Shown here: piece by piece, positions 44,837 to 54,044 of the stretch | Layout: every line of letters starts with the position of its first letter | Position numbering within the stretch: position 1 is the first letter of the stretch | Source: Collimonas sp. OK307 | GTDB taxonomy: Bacteria; Pseudomonadota; Gammaproteobacteria; Burkholderiales; Burkholderiaceae_D | NCBI RefSeq assembly: GCF_900113705.1 | Contig: NZ_FOQI01000014.1 | Span: 1-64,000 of the forward strand | Reading direction: 5' to 3' | Length of the DNA stretch: 64,000 nt | The notes under the pieces: generated by a model | Database searches by the model: none | Seen by the model: only the letters and a program-made list of their open reading frames with translations | What the model was told of the DNA's origin: nothing | Translations under genes and position numbers: made by a program

Positions 44837-45417
44837 CGTAATTTTTCAACTAAAGCACGCAGCGCCTGGCCGCGGTGCGAGACGGCATTTTTTTCGGCCG
44901 CGGTAAACTCAGCGGCAGTCTTGTTCTGCTCCGGCAGCAGGAAATACGGGTCGTAACCGAAACCGCCGGCGCCGCGCGGCTCATCGATGATGAAACCGTT
45001 CCAGCGGCCGTCGGCAATCACCGGTTGCGGATCGTCGGCATGACGCACGAATACCAGCACACAGTAATAATAGGCCGATTTATCGGCATGCGACGCCAGA
45101 TCGGCGACCAGCTTGCGATTGTTTTCCGCATCCGATTTCGGTTCGCCGGCATAACGTGCCGACAACACGCCAGGCGCGCCGCCCAGCGCGTTGACGCAGA
45201 CACCGGAGTCGTCAGCCAGTGCAGGCAGGCCTGTCAGGCGCGAAGCGTGGCGGGCCTTGGTGAGCGCGTTTTCAATAAAGGTCAGGTACGGCTCCTCCGC
45301 CTCAGGGACATTGAACTCGCCTTGAGGGCGAACTTCAAAATCGATCTGTGCCAGCAACTGGCTGAATTCTTTTAATTTACCGGCGTTATTGGAGGCCAGG
45401 ACCAGGGTGCGTGACAT
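44833..45417 (-). CDS. rdgB: dITP/XTP pyrophosphatase RdgB
   Basis: 194 residues. The N-terminal nucleotide motif LVLASNNAGKLKEF, DDSGVCVNALGGAPGVLSARYAG and the end GFGYDPYFLLPEQNKTAAE..HRGQAL are the HAM1/RdgB signatures. It cleans non-canonical purine triphosphates from the nucleotide pool. Length is normal. The stop overlaps the hemW start. Confidence 0.95.
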   Translation of the reverse strand: MSRTLVLASNNAGKLKEFSQLLAQIDFEVRPQGEFNVPEAEEPYLTFIENALTKARHASRLTGLPALADDSGVCVNALGGAPGVLSARYAGEPKSDAENNRKLVADLASHADKSAYYYCVLVFVRHADDPQPVIADGRWNGFIIDEPRGAGGFGYDPYFLLPEQNKTAAEFTAAEKNAVSHRGQALRALVEKLR

Positions 45418-45497
45418 GAGCGACTCGAAGCAAAGAAAGCCGGTACTTTAGCACCGGACGGGAGTTGTTGTTGGGCCAGCGCCGACGAACATGATCA

Positions 45498-45528
45498 ATC
45501 AGACAATATTGATCAGACAATATTGATC
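45498..45528. repeat. two-copy direct repeat, 14-nt unit
   Basis: atcagacaatattg is repeated twice without a spacer and is followed by atc. It lies between rdgB and the downstream hairpin, and no role can be seen. Confidence 0.7.
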
Positions 45529-45551
45529 GAGGCAGGCGAAAAATAATAATG

Positions 45552-45581
45552 AAAAAACAAAAGGAAGGCTAAATGCCTTCC
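45552..45581 (-). terminator. terminator after the acetyltransferase gene
   Basis: A 7-bp stem (ggaaggc/gccttcc) with a 5-nt loop is followed on the leftward strand by TTTTGTTTTTT. It sits 27 bp past the stop of the acetyltransferase gene at 45609. Confidence 0.85.
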
Positions 45582-45608
45582 CCGAGATATATTGCAAGGA
45601 ACAGCGTC

Positions 45609-46121
45609 TTATGCGACGCGCTTGCCCAGGATGACCAGATCGCGCTCTACGCCGTCCAGGGTAGCGACCCGCGGCATGTTGGCCCAGCGCTCGAACCCGA
45701 AAGCGTCGAACAGTTTCAGGCTGGCTTGATTGTGGCCGAAAATGAAACCGAGCAAGGTATGCACGCCGATGGCCGGCGCATGTTCAATCGCCTTCCCCAG
45801 CAGATAGCGGCCGATACCCTTGCCGCGCGCATCTTCATGGATATAGATCGACAGCTCGGCAGTGCCGGCATAGGCCGGACGCCCATAGAAATCGGAATAC
45901 GATAGCCAGCCCAGAATCGAGGCCGTGCCATCCGCGCCCTGCTGCTCCACCACCCACAGCGGGCGCCGATCGGCGTTATGCTGGTCGAACCAGGCTTGGC
46001 GCGATGCCACGCTGACCGGTTCGGTATCGGCAGTAACTTCGCGCGAAGCGACGGTGCTGTTGTAGATATCTACAATCGCCGGCAAATCCTGTTGGCCGGC
46101 TAATCTAAAGTTGTAATCCAT
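45609..46121 (-). CDS. GNAT N-acetyltransferase (phosphinothricin-type)
   Basis: 170 residues. N-terminal FRLAGQQDLPAIVDIYN, AELSIYIHEDARGKGIGRYLLGKAIEHA (acetyl-CoA loop RGKGIG) and HTLLGFIFGHNQASLKLFDAFGFERW fit the PAT/MnaT-like GNATs that acetylate phosphinothricin or methionine sulfone/sulfoximine. The true substrate is unknown. It is probably the last gene of the run starting at tmk or holB, and has its own terminator. Confidence 0.88.
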   Translation of the reverse strand: MDYNFRLAGQQDLPAIVDIYNSTVASREVTADTEPVSVASRQAWFDQHNADRRPLWVVEQQGADGTASILGWLSYSDFYGRPAYAGTAELSIYIHEDARGKGIGRYLLGKAIEHAPAIGVHTLLGFIFGHNQASLKLFDAFGFERWANMPRVATLDGVERDLVILGKRVA

Positions 46122-46177
46122 AATTTGTAATTCGAATCAGTAATTCAAAGATGCATTGATGTCGGCATTGGCCGGCA

Positions 46178-46558
46178 TCAATAAGTATGCGTTGGACGTG
46201 CCGATCCCAGCGCCGATCCCAGCACTTCTTCAATCCGCTTGCGCAGCCGCTGGCCGCTGTCGTCGTCCGGAAAATGCACGCCGACCCCTTGCGCCTTGTT
46301 ATTGTTGGCGTTCTTAGGTGTAATCCACGCCACTTTGGCAGCAATCGGATACTTGGTGCCATCGTCCATCAGGCTCAAGATCAGATAGATTTCGTCGCCG
46401 AGGTGGTAGCTCTTGTTGGTTGGCACAAAGATGCCGCCGTTGATCAGGAACGGCATGTATGCGGCATACAAGGCGGATTTCTCCTTGATCACCAGCGACA
46501 AGACCGAAGGCCGGGCTAATTTGACCGGCTCGGCCGGGATTGTAGAGTTTTCTGCCAT
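46178..46558 (-). CDS. PilZ domain protein
   Basis: 126 residues from the ATG at 46558, with AGGA 6 nt upstream. Type IV pilus PilZ features: VLSLVIKEKSALYAAYMPFLINGGIFVPT, LGDEIYLILSLMDDGTKYP and the end GVGVHFPDDDS. The RxxxR c-di-GMP motif is absent, as in P. aeruginosa PilZ proper, which acts in pilus biogenesis. It lies 20 nt after holB, the usual holB-pilZ order. Confidence 0.88.
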   Translation of the reverse strand: MAENSTIPAEPVKLARPSVLSLVIKEKSALYAAYMPFLINGGIFVPTNKSYHLGDEIYLILSLMDDGTKYPIAAKVAWITPKNANNNKAQGVGVHFPDDDSGQRLRKRIEEVLGSALGSARPTHTY

Positions 46559-46578
46559 CGCTATCCTATAAGCAAAAT

Positions 46579-47619
46579 TCAAGCAAACATTGCGGCGTAG
46601 TCCAACAGCATCTCTTCAATGAAGAGCCGCGCCGATAAAGGGTGTTCTGCAATTGCACGACGTTCATTGCTGCTTTTCAGCGCCCGCAACAGAGAACCGG
46701 TTTCAACTTTGGCGGCCAGGCTTGCGAGGGCTTTTTCGTAACGAGGATAATACCGGATTGTGCCGCATAATTTAAAGGAAAACAGGTCATATAGCCAACG
46801 CTGCTGCCAGCCGACCAGCTCGGCGACCGGGGTTTTCTGCAAATGCTCGGCACATTTCAACGCACCGTCTATGCCTGGCTTGGTCAAATGCAGCAAAAAC
46901 TCATCGATCAGCTCGCGTCCCTCGCTTTGCGACTGCGCGTAAGCAGTCAGCGGCGCGCCGCCCTGCTCTGCCAGCCAGACGTCTGCATCCTTCACGTCTT
47001 GCTGGCGCAGCCAGGCCATGGCCTGCTCGCGCGACGGCAGCGGCATGGCGAATTTGCGACAACGCGACAAAATGGTCGGCAGCAAACGGTCGAGGCTATT
47101 TGAACTCAGCAGAAAGACGGTGTTTGGCGGCGGCTCTTCCAGTGTCTTCAACAAGGCATTCGAGGCGGCGGTATTCAGCGCTTCGGCCGGATAGAGTAAT
47201 ACCACGCGTTGGCCCTGGCGATGGGTGGAGATATTCATGAAGCCGGACAAGGCGCGGATCTGGTCGATCTTGATTTCCTTGGACGGCGCCTTGGCTGACT
47301 TGGCAGTTTTTTTGCCATCGCCGGCATCACCGCCTTCGTCGCTATCGCCCGCATCCTCGCCGTCTAGGATCTCCGGTCGCACACGCCGGTAATCGGGATG
47401 GTTGTATTGCATGAACCAGCCGCACGAACCGCATACGCCGCAGGCATGGCCGTCCGCCTGCGGTTGTTCGCACAGCAGCGATTGCGCGAACAGTTCGGCA
47501 AAAACGGTTTTGCCGATACCTTCAGCGCCGTGAAACAGAATCGCGTGCGGCAAGCGTGCGCGCATTTGCTGCAGCTGCTGCCAGACGCCGTCCTGCCACG
47601 GGAACAAGGAGTTGCTCAT
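46579..47619 (-). CDS. holB: DNA polymerase III subunit delta'
   Basis: 346 residues. The P-loop GAEGIGKT is at about 31-38. A Cys4 zinc module (C...CGVCGSC) is at about 50-65. KIDQIRALSGFMNISTHRQGQRVVLLYPAEALNTAASNALLKTLEEPP is the clamp-loader core. An acidic/Lys insert (about 90-112) before the core is unusual but common in this order. It forms part of the clamp loader that places the beta clamp. It is followed by pilZ and preceded by tmk. Confidence 0.93.
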   Translation of the reverse strand: MSNSLFPWQDGVWQQLQQMRARLPHAILFHGAEGIGKTVFAELFAQSLLCEQPQADGHACGVCGSCGWFMQYNHPDYRRVRPEILDGEDAGDSDEGGDAGDGKKTAKSAKAPSKEIKIDQIRALSGFMNISTHRQGQRVVLLYPAEALNTAASNALLKTLEEPPPNTVFLLSSNSLDRLLPTILSRCRKFAMPLPSREQAMAWLRQQDVKDADVWLAEQGGAPLTAYAQSQSEGRELIDEFLLHLTKPGIDGALKCAEHLQKTPVAELVGWQQRWLYDLFSFKLCGTIRYYPRYEKALASLAAKVETGSLLRALKSSNERRAIAEHPLSARLFIEEMLLDYAAMFA

Positions 47620-47665
47620 TGATTTACGCTTCGCTTATAGAACGTTATCGTCATCGGCATGGTGC

Positions 47666-48283
47666 TTACCCGGCGCACAGGCTGGAAACAATGTGCGCCA
47701 ACGCTTGCCGGACTTCGGCAATCGTTTTAGTCGCATCGACAACCTGGAAACGCTCAGGAAATTGGGCGGCACGGCGCAGATATTCAGCGCGCGTGGCGGC
47801 GAAGAAATCCGCCTTTTCCTGCTCGAACTTATCCAGCGTGCGGGTCGCGTCCAGGCGTGTCCGCGCCACTTCCAGCGGCACGTCGAACAACAAGGTCAGG
47901 TCCGGCTGCAAGTGCGGATGCACCCATTGCTCCAACGCTTCCAGTTTAGCCAACGGCAATTTCCGGCCGCCGCCCTGGTAGGCGAAAGTGGCGTCGGTAA
48001 ACCGATCTGAAATCACCCAGTCGCCGCGTGCCAGGGCCGGCTCTATCACTTGCGCCAGATGCTCGCGACGCGCGGCGAACATCAGCATCGCTTCCGTCTC
48101 CAGATGCATTTTTTGATGCAACAACACTTCTCGCAGCGTTTCTCCCAGCTCGGTGCCGCCCGGCTCGCGAGTGGTGACGACCTTCAAACCGTGCTTGCAC
48201 AACAGATCCGCGACAAAACCGATATGAGTCGACTTGCCGGCGCCGTCTATGCCTTCAAATGTGATGAATTTTCCTGATGCCAT
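47666..48283 (-). CDS. tmk: thymidylate kinase
   Basis: 205 residues from the ATG at 48283. An upstream TTG at 48331 is less likely because it would start inside a tandem repeat zone. P-loop [11 protein letters not shown], the TREPGGT motif and [15 protein letters not shown] define bacterial thymidylate kinase, which makes dTDP from dTMP. It lies between mltG and holB in the usual order. Confidence 0.95.
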   Translation of the reverse strand: MASGKFITFEGIDGAGKSTHIGFVADLLCKHGLKVVTTREPGGTELGETLREVLLHQKMHLETEAMLMFAARREHLAQVIEPALARGDWVISDRFTDATFAYQGGGRKLPLAKLEALEQWVHPHLQPDLTLLFDVPLEVARTRLDATRTLDKFEQEKADFFAATRAEYLRRAAQFPERFQVVDATKTIAEVRQALAHIVSSLCAG

Positions 48284-48332
48284 TGCCTTGCCTGTTGAGT
48301 TGCTTATGCGGTTTTGAAGAAAACCAGCCAAT

Positions 48333-48376
48333 ACTGCGGGTTATTACTGCGGGTTAATACCGCGGGTTAATACCGC
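48333..48376. repeat. 13-bp tandem repeat, about 3.4 copies
   Basis: The unit a-c-t/c-g-c-g-g-g-t-t-a-a/t-t is repeated at 48333, 48346, 48359 and in part at 48372. It lies between mltG and tmk. Its short, near-exact copies suggest slippage; it is not a CRISPR array. Confidence 0.85.
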
Positions 48377-48397
48377 AATTATCGCGCATCGCCATCA

Positions 48398-49378
48398 CTA
48401 CCGTTGATATTGATTGACCGCCTGGTTATGCTCACCCAGATTATTCGAGAAATGGCTGCTGCCGTCGCCCCGTGCCACGAAATACAAGGCGTCGGTCTGC
48501 GCCGGATGCATGGCGGCGCTGATCGATTCCGCGCCTGGCAAGGCGATCGGCGTCGGCGGCAGGCCGGGCCGGGTATAGGTGTTGTAAGGTGTATCTGTTG
48601 TCAGGTCGCGCTTGCGAATGATGCCTTGATATTGGTCGCCCATGCCGTAAATCACGGTCGGATCAGTCTGCAGCAGCATGCCTATCTTGAGCCGGTTGAT
48701 GAATACGCCGGCAATCGTGGTGCGGTCGGCGCGGCGGCCGGTTTCCTTTTCGACTATCGACGCCATCACCAAGGCCTCGTACGGCGTCTTGTAGGGCAGC
48801 GATGCATCGCGCCCATCCCAAGCCTGGTTGAGGCGTTTGATCAGTAAACTGTGGGCCTGCTTGTAGACCTGCAGGTCGCTCGAACCCTTTGCAAACAAAT
48901 AGGTATCGGGGGAAAACAAGCCTTCCGGCATGCTGTAGTCGGGCGTGATTTTTGCCAGCAATTCGGCATCGGACAACGCTGCGGTATCGTGCTTCAGCGA
49001 GGTTTGCGCCGCTACTGCCTGCCGCATCTGGCGGAAAGTCCAGCCTTCGATGACTGTCAGCGATTCTTGCGCAAACTCGCCGCGCACCAGTTGCGTCAGC
49101 AAGCGCAACGGCGTGGCGCCGGGTTTCAACTCATAACTACCGGCTTTTAATTTACCGCCCTTATCGGTCACCCGTGCCAGCAATTCCAGCAACTCGGGAT
49201 TGACGCCGACTCCGGCCTCGTCGATCTGCTGCACCGAACTTGCCAAAGTGCTACCTGGTTTGATCGTGAACGGCCGCACCGCACCGGCATCGAAAATTGG
49301 CTTCTGCGCCCAATAAGCCACGCCGCCAACGCCCAGCCCGCCCAACAAGATCACGCTCAACAATAGTTTTTTAAACAA
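48398..49378 (-). CDS. mltG: endolytic murein transglycosylase MltG
   Basis: About 326 residues from a TTG at 49378 with GGAG about 10 nt upstream (start uncertain; an upstream TTG at 49432 is in frame). An N-terminal membrane helix is followed by the YceG domain. EGWTFRQMRQ, the catalytic Glu in ASIVEKETGR, and NTYTRPGLPPTPIALPG are family signatures. It cuts nascent peptidoglycan strands. It is divergent from ygfZ, and the 120-bp gap holds both promoters. Confidence 0.9.
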   Translation of the reverse strand: MFKKLLLSVILLGGLGVGGVAYWAQKPIFDAGAVRPFTIKPGSTLASSVQQIDEAGVGVNPELLELLARVTDKGGKLKAGSYELKPGATPLRLLTQLVRGEFAQESLTVIEGWTFRQMRQAVAAQTSLKHDTAALSDAELLAKITPDYSMPEGLFSPDTYLFAKGSSDLQVYKQAHSLLIKRLNQAWDGRDASLPYKTPYEALVMASIVEKETGRRADRTTIAGVFINRLKIGMLLQTDPTVIYGMGDQYQGIIRKRDLTTDTPYNTYTRPGLPPTPIALPGAESISAAMHPAQTDALYFVARGDGSSHFSNNLGEHNQAVNQYQR

Positions 49379-49501
49379 GACCGGTTCGCTCCGAATGGTT
49401 TTCAGGCATCTCGCAAAAACGGCCGACTCCAACGCTTTTTTTGCGACATCACTATAATCAACCCAATATGATAATCGCTGTTTCGAGAATGCCTACAATT
49501 T

Positions 49502-50542
49502 ATGAATAAAATAACAAATAACTGGCTGGATTTTGCCCAGCAACAAGCGTTGGAGACGCTGCCCGCAACGATCGATGCCGGCGCATCTTTTTTTGCACCA
49601 TTGACCGATCTCGGCCTGATCGCGCTTACCGGAGAGGAAGCTGCCAGCTTCCTGCATACCCAGCTTACCAATGACGTCCAAAATCTTGCCGCCGGACAAG
49701 CCCGGCTGGCCGGTTATTGCTCGCCGAAAGGACGATTGCTGGCCACCTTCCTGATGTGGAAGAGCAACGACACTATCTTTTTGCAACTGCCGCGCGACTT
49801 GCAAGCCGCTATCCAGAAGCGCCTGCAAATGTTTGTCATGCGCGCCAAAGCCAAGCTGGCGGATGTGACGGATACGCACATCGTGATAGGCCTGGCAGGC
49901 AATGTAGCTGGCGCGGCGCTGACCCCCTGGTTTCCAACGCTGCCAAACGCACCCTATGCCAAGATCGACAACGACTACGGCACCTTGATCCGTGTCGCCG
50001 ACGCCAATTCCGCGCCACGCTATCAATGGATCACCAGCGCCGGGCATGCAATCACCGCCTGGCCGCAACTGAGCGATAGCTTGCAGCCGGTTGCTGCATC
50101 AGCCTGGCGCTTGCGCGAAATCCAGGCCGGCATTCCGCAAATTACCCTGCCGACACAAGAACAGTTTGTGCCGCAGATGATTAATTTTGAAGTGATTGGC
50201 GGCGTTAATTTCAAAAAAGGCTGTTATCCGGGGCAGGAAATTGTCGCGCGTAGCCAATATCTTGGCAAACTCAAGCGCCGCGCCGTCCTGGCCAGCGTCG
50301 CAGCGACCGGCATTACCGCCGGCACTGAAGTATTTTCCAGTGCCGATCCGGACCAGCCATGCGGCATGATCGTCAATGCCGAGGCCGATAGCGCCGGTGC
50401 CAGCAGCTGCCTGCTGGAGATCAAGCTGGCTGCATTGGAGAACGGTACGGTACACGTAGGATCGGTGAGTGGCGCGCAATTGCATTTCCAGGCGCTGCCC
50501 TATTCAATCGTAGATGTAACGGATGCGGAACTGTCAGCGTGA
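49502..50542 (+). CDS. ygfZ: folate-binding iron-sulfur cluster protein YgfZ
   Basis: 346 residues. Folate-binding T-fold: GEEAASFLHTQLTNDVQ near the start and the signature FKKGCYPGQEIVARSQYLGK at about 237-256. The K-G-C-Y-x-G-Q-E motif with its Cys is intact. YgfZ helps assemble or repair some Fe-S enzymes with tetrahydrofolate. Divergent from mltG. Confidence 0.93.
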   Translation: MNKITNNWLDFAQQQALETLPATIDAGASFFAPLTDLGLIALTGEEAASFLHTQLTNDVQNLAAGQARLAGYCSPKGRLLATFLMWKSNDTIFLQLPRDLQAAIQKRLQMFVMRAKAKLADVTDTHIVIGLAGNVAGAALTPWFPTLPNAPYAKIDNDYGTLIRVADANSAPRYQWITSAGHAITAWPQLSDSLQPVAASAWRLREIQAGIPQITLPTQEQFVPQMINFEVIGGVNFKKGCYPGQEIVARSQYLGKLKRRAVLASVAATGITAGTEVFSSADPDQPCGMIVNAEADSAGASSCLLEIKLAALENGTVHVGSVSGAQLHFQALPYSIVDVTDAELSA

Positions 50543-50549
50543 GCCCGCG

Positions 50550-50843
50550 ATGAGTACCGATCTTTATATCTATTACCGCGTAGCCGCCGCCAACGCCCAG
50601 CAATTCGACACTGCTGCGGCGGCAATGCAGGCCGGGCTTTCATTGCAATACCAGGTCGCCAGCGCCCTCAAGCGCAGCCCCGAAATTAAAGATGAACATC
50701 ACACCTGGATGGAGGTGTATTCTTCGGTGCCGCCGGATTTCATCGACATTATCGAACAGGCGGTTACCCAGCATGGCCTCGCAGCCCTTATCGATGGCCC
50801 TCGTCATACTGAATTTTTTGTGAATATTTCATCATGTGCTTGA
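50550..50843 (+). CDS. DUF4936 protein
   Basis: 97 residues from the ATG at 50550, 7 nt after the ygfZ stop. LYIYYRV at the N-terminus, a short helix, HHTWMEVYSSVP and a final HTEFFVNI fit DUF4936, a small alpha/beta family of betaproteobacteria without known function. Its constant place next to ygfZ suggests a linked role, unproven. It overlaps the next gene by 10 nt. Confidence 0.8.
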   Translation: MSTDLYIYYRVAAANAQQFDTAAAAMQAGLSLQYQVASALKRSPEIKDEHHTWMEVYSSVPPDFIDIIEQAVTQHGLAALIDGPRHTEFFVNISSCA

Positions 50844-51625
50844 TTGTTTTTGCGTGGCAAGTGATTCCTGGCTCCCCCTTGATAGCCGCCGCCAACCGCG
50901 ATGAATTCTATGCGCGCCCGACCGCACCCGCCAACTGGTGGGAAGACCGGCCCGATATCTACGCCGGCCGCGATCTGCAAGACGGCGGCACCTGGATCGG
51001 CATCACCCGCGGCGGCCGCTTTGCCGCGATCACCAATGTGCGAGCGCCGGCTGAACGGCGTACTGACGCACCTACCCGCGGTACGCTGGTGTCGGATTTT
51101 CTGGGCAGTAAAAAAACGGCTGCAGAGTATATCGCCGACATTAGCGGCGACGCCGCAAAATACAATGGCTTCAATCTGCTGGTCGGCGATGGCAAGGAAT
51201 TGATCTGGTATTCCAACAAGCATGAGGAAGACGCCCGCAACGGCCAGCCGCTGCCACCTGGCATCTACGGTTTGTCAAACGCATCGCTAGACGGTTGCTG
51301 GCCGAAAGTGGTACGCACCAAAGCGCAATTTGCCAGCCTGCTGTGCCAGGGTGCGCCTGACGCCTGCTTCTTTGACATGCTGAGCGACACCACCCGCGCC
51401 GGCGACTGCCGGCTGCCCTCCACCGGAATCGACATCGAACTGGAACGCGTGCTGTCGGCCGTATTTATCGAATCGCCCGATTACGGCACGCGCGCCTCGA
51501 CGCTGGTGAGAATCAGGGCCAACGGCAGCGCCATGCTGCATGAAAGAGTGGCGACGCCATCCGATTCACCGTCTCGCATACATACCCACGCTAAATCGCC
51601 ATCAGAATCCCGCTGTACGCGCTGA
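50834..51625 (+). CDS. NRDE (TANGO2-like) family protein
   Basis: 263 residues. It starts with MCLIVFAW, with Cys as residue 2 as in N-terminal nucleophile hydrolases. AANRDEFYARPT gives the NRDE motif; DGGTWIGITRGGRFAAITN and GLSNASLDGCWPKV complete the family pattern. Members include human TANGO2, linked to haem/lipid metabolism. The catalytic activity is unknown. It is probably co-transcribed with ygfZ-DUF4936. Confidence 0.9.
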   Translation: MCLIVFAWQVIPGSPLIAAANRDEFYARPTAPANWWEDRPDIYAGRDLQDGGTWIGITRGGRFAAITNVRAPAERRTDAPTRGTLVSDFLGSKKTAAEYIADISGDAAKYNGFNLLVGDGKELIWYSNKHEEDARNGQPLPPGIYGLSNASLDGCWPKVVRTKAQFASLLCQGAPDACFFDMLSDTTRAGDCRLPSTGIDIELERVLSAVFIESPDYGTRASTLVRIRANGSAMLHERVATPSDSPSRIHTHAKSPSESRCTR

Positions 51626-51678
51626 CATAGCGCGCACGGGCACCGCCGCACTCAGTTGTCACATTCAGGGAGCAGATC

Positions 51679-53106
51679 ATGTTGCTGTCATCCGATCCGA
51701 ATTCGTCGCAAGCGACGCTTGCGCCATCTGATGTTGTGCAGCAGCTGTGGCGCACCCTTGGCCAGCCGGATGCTGCTTTGTCGCAGCTGTCGCTGAGCGG
51801 CAGCGAGCCGATATTGCCGTCATCGTTCGCAGTCGGCACTGCTGCCCAGGCCAGCATTGCCGTAGCGGCCTTGTCAGCTGCGCAGCTGTGGCAATTGCGC
51901 AGCCAGCAACAGCAACAGGTAAGCGTCGACATGCGCCATGCCGCGGCCGAGTTCCGCAGCGAACGCTACTTCCGGATCAATGACGCCCGCAGCGATGAGA
52001 TCTGGGACAAAATCGCCGGCACCTATTGCTGCGGCGACGGTAAATGGGTACGCCTGCACACCAACTTTCCGCATCATCGAGATGGTGTGCTCAGGCTGTT
52101 GCAATGCGAACATACGGTTGAGAGCGTGCGGCAAGCGCTGCAAAGCTGGACTGCCGAGGGTTTCGAGGACGCTGCGGCCAGCACCGGCCTGGTAGTCACC
52201 GCCATGCGCTCGTTCGAGGAGTGGGATCGCCACCCGCAAGGACTGGCGGTGCAAACACTGCCGCTGCTCACCATAGAAAGAATCGGCGATGCACCGCCGC
52301 GCGAACTACGCCCTCCGGTAGCGCAACGGCCGCTGGACGGCGTGCGGGTGCTCGACCTGACCCGCATCATCGCCGGACCGGTCTGCGGCCGTACGCTGGC
52401 AGCGCATGGTGCAGATGTCTTGCTGGTGACCGCACCGCAACTGCCGGCCATCGGCCCGTTGGTAATTGACACCGGCCGCGGCAAACGCTCATGCCAGCTC
52501 GACTTGCGGCAGCCGGACGATCATCGGACGCTCAGCCATTTGCTGCATGACGCTGACATTTTCGTGCAAGGCTACCGCCCGGGCGGACTCGATGCACTAG
52601 GCTTCGGCCCCGAGGCGGCGGCAAAAAAACATCCCGGCATCGTTTATGTTTCGCTATCGGCGTATAGCCATGTCGGACCGTGGGCCGAGCGCCGCGGTTT
52701 CGATTCACTGGTGCAAACCGCTAGCGGCTTCAACCATGCCGAAGCACAGGCAGCGCACAGCGACCAACCGAAACCGCTGCCGATGCAGGTGCTGGACCAC
52801 GCCGCCGGATACCTGATGGCGGCTGGCGCCATGACGGCATTGGCGCGCCGGGTCACCGAAGGCGGCAGCTGGCATGTGCAGGTATCGCTGGCGCAAACCG
52901 GTCACTGGCTACGTCAGCTGGGGCGGGTCGAGAACGGCCTGGCGACTGCCGATATAAGCTTTGAACAGATTCAGGATCTGCTGGAACAGAGTGCATCGGG
53001 CTTTGGCCGGCTAACTGCAGTCGGTCATGCCGGGAAATTATCACTGACACCGGCACACTGGAGCCAGCCATCGGTGCCATTGGGAACCGATGCGCCTAGC
53101 TGGTAG
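51679..53106 (+). CDS. CaiB/BaiF family CoA transferase
   Basis: 475 residues. The C-terminal half carries the class III CoA-transferase signature: LDGVRVLDLTRIIAGPVCGRTLAAHGADVL, FVQGYRPGGLDALGF and GIVYVSLSAY. The N-terminal half (about 1-200) is a related but diverged copy, so this is a double-domain form. The substrate is unknown. It lies 53 nt after the NRDE gene with GGGAG before the ATG. Confidence 0.85.
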   Translation: MLLSSDPNSSQATLAPSDVVQQLWRTLGQPDAALSQLSLSGSEPILPSSFAVGTAAQASIAVAALSAAQLWQLRSQQQQQVSVDMRHAAAEFRSERYFRINDARSDEIWDKIAGTYCCGDGKWVRLHTNFPHHRDGVLRLLQCEHTVESVRQALQSWTAEGFEDAAASTGLVVTAMRSFEEWDRHPQGLAVQTLPLLTIERIGDAPPRELRPPVAQRPLDGVRVLDLTRIIAGPVCGRTLAAHGADVLLVTAPQLPAIGPLVIDTGRGKRSCQLDLRQPDDHRTLSHLLHDADIFVQGYRPGGLDALGFGPEAAAKKHPGIVYVSLSAYSHVGPWAERRGFDSLVQTASGFNHAEAQAAHSDQPKPLPMQVLDHAAGYLMAAGAMTALARRVTEGGSWHVQVSLAQTGHWLRQLGRVENGLATADISFEQIQDLLEQSASGFGRLTAVGHAGKLSLTPAHWSQPSVPLGTDAPSW

Positions 53107-53134
53107 CAAGCTTATAAACCGAGCCTTGCGCTAA

Positions 53135-53560
53135 TCAGGCAAACACGTGGCGCATGCAAATATGCGGGATCCCGGCTTCGTAATATTCCTCGCCATCGCG
53201 GCTGAAGCCATGGCGTCCGTAAAACGCTTCAGCATGGATCTGGGCGTTCAGCACCACTTCAGCGTCGCCGCGTTGCCGCGCTTGTGCCATCAAGGCTTCC
53301 AGGATGGCGGCGCCTATGCCTTGGCCACGCCCGGCTAAACGCACCGCCATGCGGCCTATGTGGCCATCAGGCAGCAGGCGGCCGGTGCCGATCGCCTGGC
53401 CGGATTCGTTATAGGCGACTGCATGTATGCAGTGCTCGTCCATGTCGTCCCATTCCAGCTCTACCGGAATTTTCTGTTCAATGACGAATACATCGAAACG
53501 TACTGCGCGGGCGTCGGCTTTCTGGGCTGTCCAGTTATCGACTGTCAGGTGAAATTTCAC
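53135..53560 (-). CDS. ElaA-like GNAT acetyltransferase
   Basis: 141 residues from a GTG at 53560 with AGGA 8 nt upstream (an upstream TTG at 53578 is less likely). VFVIEQKIPVELEWDDMDE and HIGRMAVRLAGRGQGIGAAILEALM hold the acetyl-CoA loop. NAQIHAEAFYGRHGF completes the ElaA/YjcF-type fold. Substrate unknown. It is convergent with the CoA transferase gene. Confidence 0.85.
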   Translation of the reverse strand: MKFHLTVDNWTAQKADARAVRFDVFVIEQKIPVELEWDDMDEHCIHAVAYNESGQAIGTGRLLPDGHIGRMAVRLAGRGQGIGAAILEALMAQARQRGDAEVVLNAQIHAEAFYGRHGFSRDGEEYYEAGIPHICMRHVFA

Positions 53561-53606
53561 GGCTGCTGTCCTATTCAATTTTTCTATTTATGTTTTCTGT
53601 TTGACA

Positions 53607-54035
53607 TCAACCCGGCTTGATCTTCAGCGCCGCACGATGATGCTTGAGATATTTGAAGGTCCCCATCGCCTTCGCCACCAGATGCTCGCCGTGCCATAAC
53701 TCGGCATCGCAAAAGCACATGGTGGTGGAGCGATGGAACGCGCGGCCTTTGGCCACGATGCGGGCGCCGGTTTGTCCGGCAGGTTGCAGAAAACTGGTTT
53801 TCATTTCAACCGTGACTGCCGCCTCGGCTTGCGGATACAGCGAACGACCGGCCAAAGCCATGACCACATCCAGCATAGTCATCGAAACCCCGCCGTGAGT
53901 GACTTGCCAGCTATTCATGTGGTGCGGCTGCAAAGTCAACGCCAGTTCGGCCGCGCCATCGCCCATTTCGACGAATTCAACCCCGAGATAGGTCAGGAAT
54001 GGATTATCGATAGGGAAAATATGTGAAGGAAACAT
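53607..54035 (-). CDS. PaaI-type hotdog thioesterase
   Basis: 142 residues from an ATG at 54035 (a GTG 6 nt upstream is possible). NPFLTYLGVEFVEMGDGAAEL, the active-site region HMNSWQVTHGGVSMTMLDVVMALAG and TSFLQPA are hotdog thioesterase marks (HGG with Asp on the helix). It hydrolyses acyl-CoA; the chain type cannot be told. Confidence 0.88.
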   Translation of the reverse strand: MFPSHIFPIDNPFLTYLGVEFVEMGDGAAELALTLQPHHMNSWQVTHGGVSMTMLDVVMALAGRSLYPQAEAAVTVEMKTSFLQPAGQTGARIVAKGRAFHRSTTMCFCDAELWHGEHLVAKAMGTFKYLKHHRAALKIKPG

Positions 54036-54044
54036 GGTCACCGA

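Noticed and set aside
48333-48376. CRISPR array
   Set aside because: Units are only 13 bp with no spacers, and no cas genes are present anywhere in the window.
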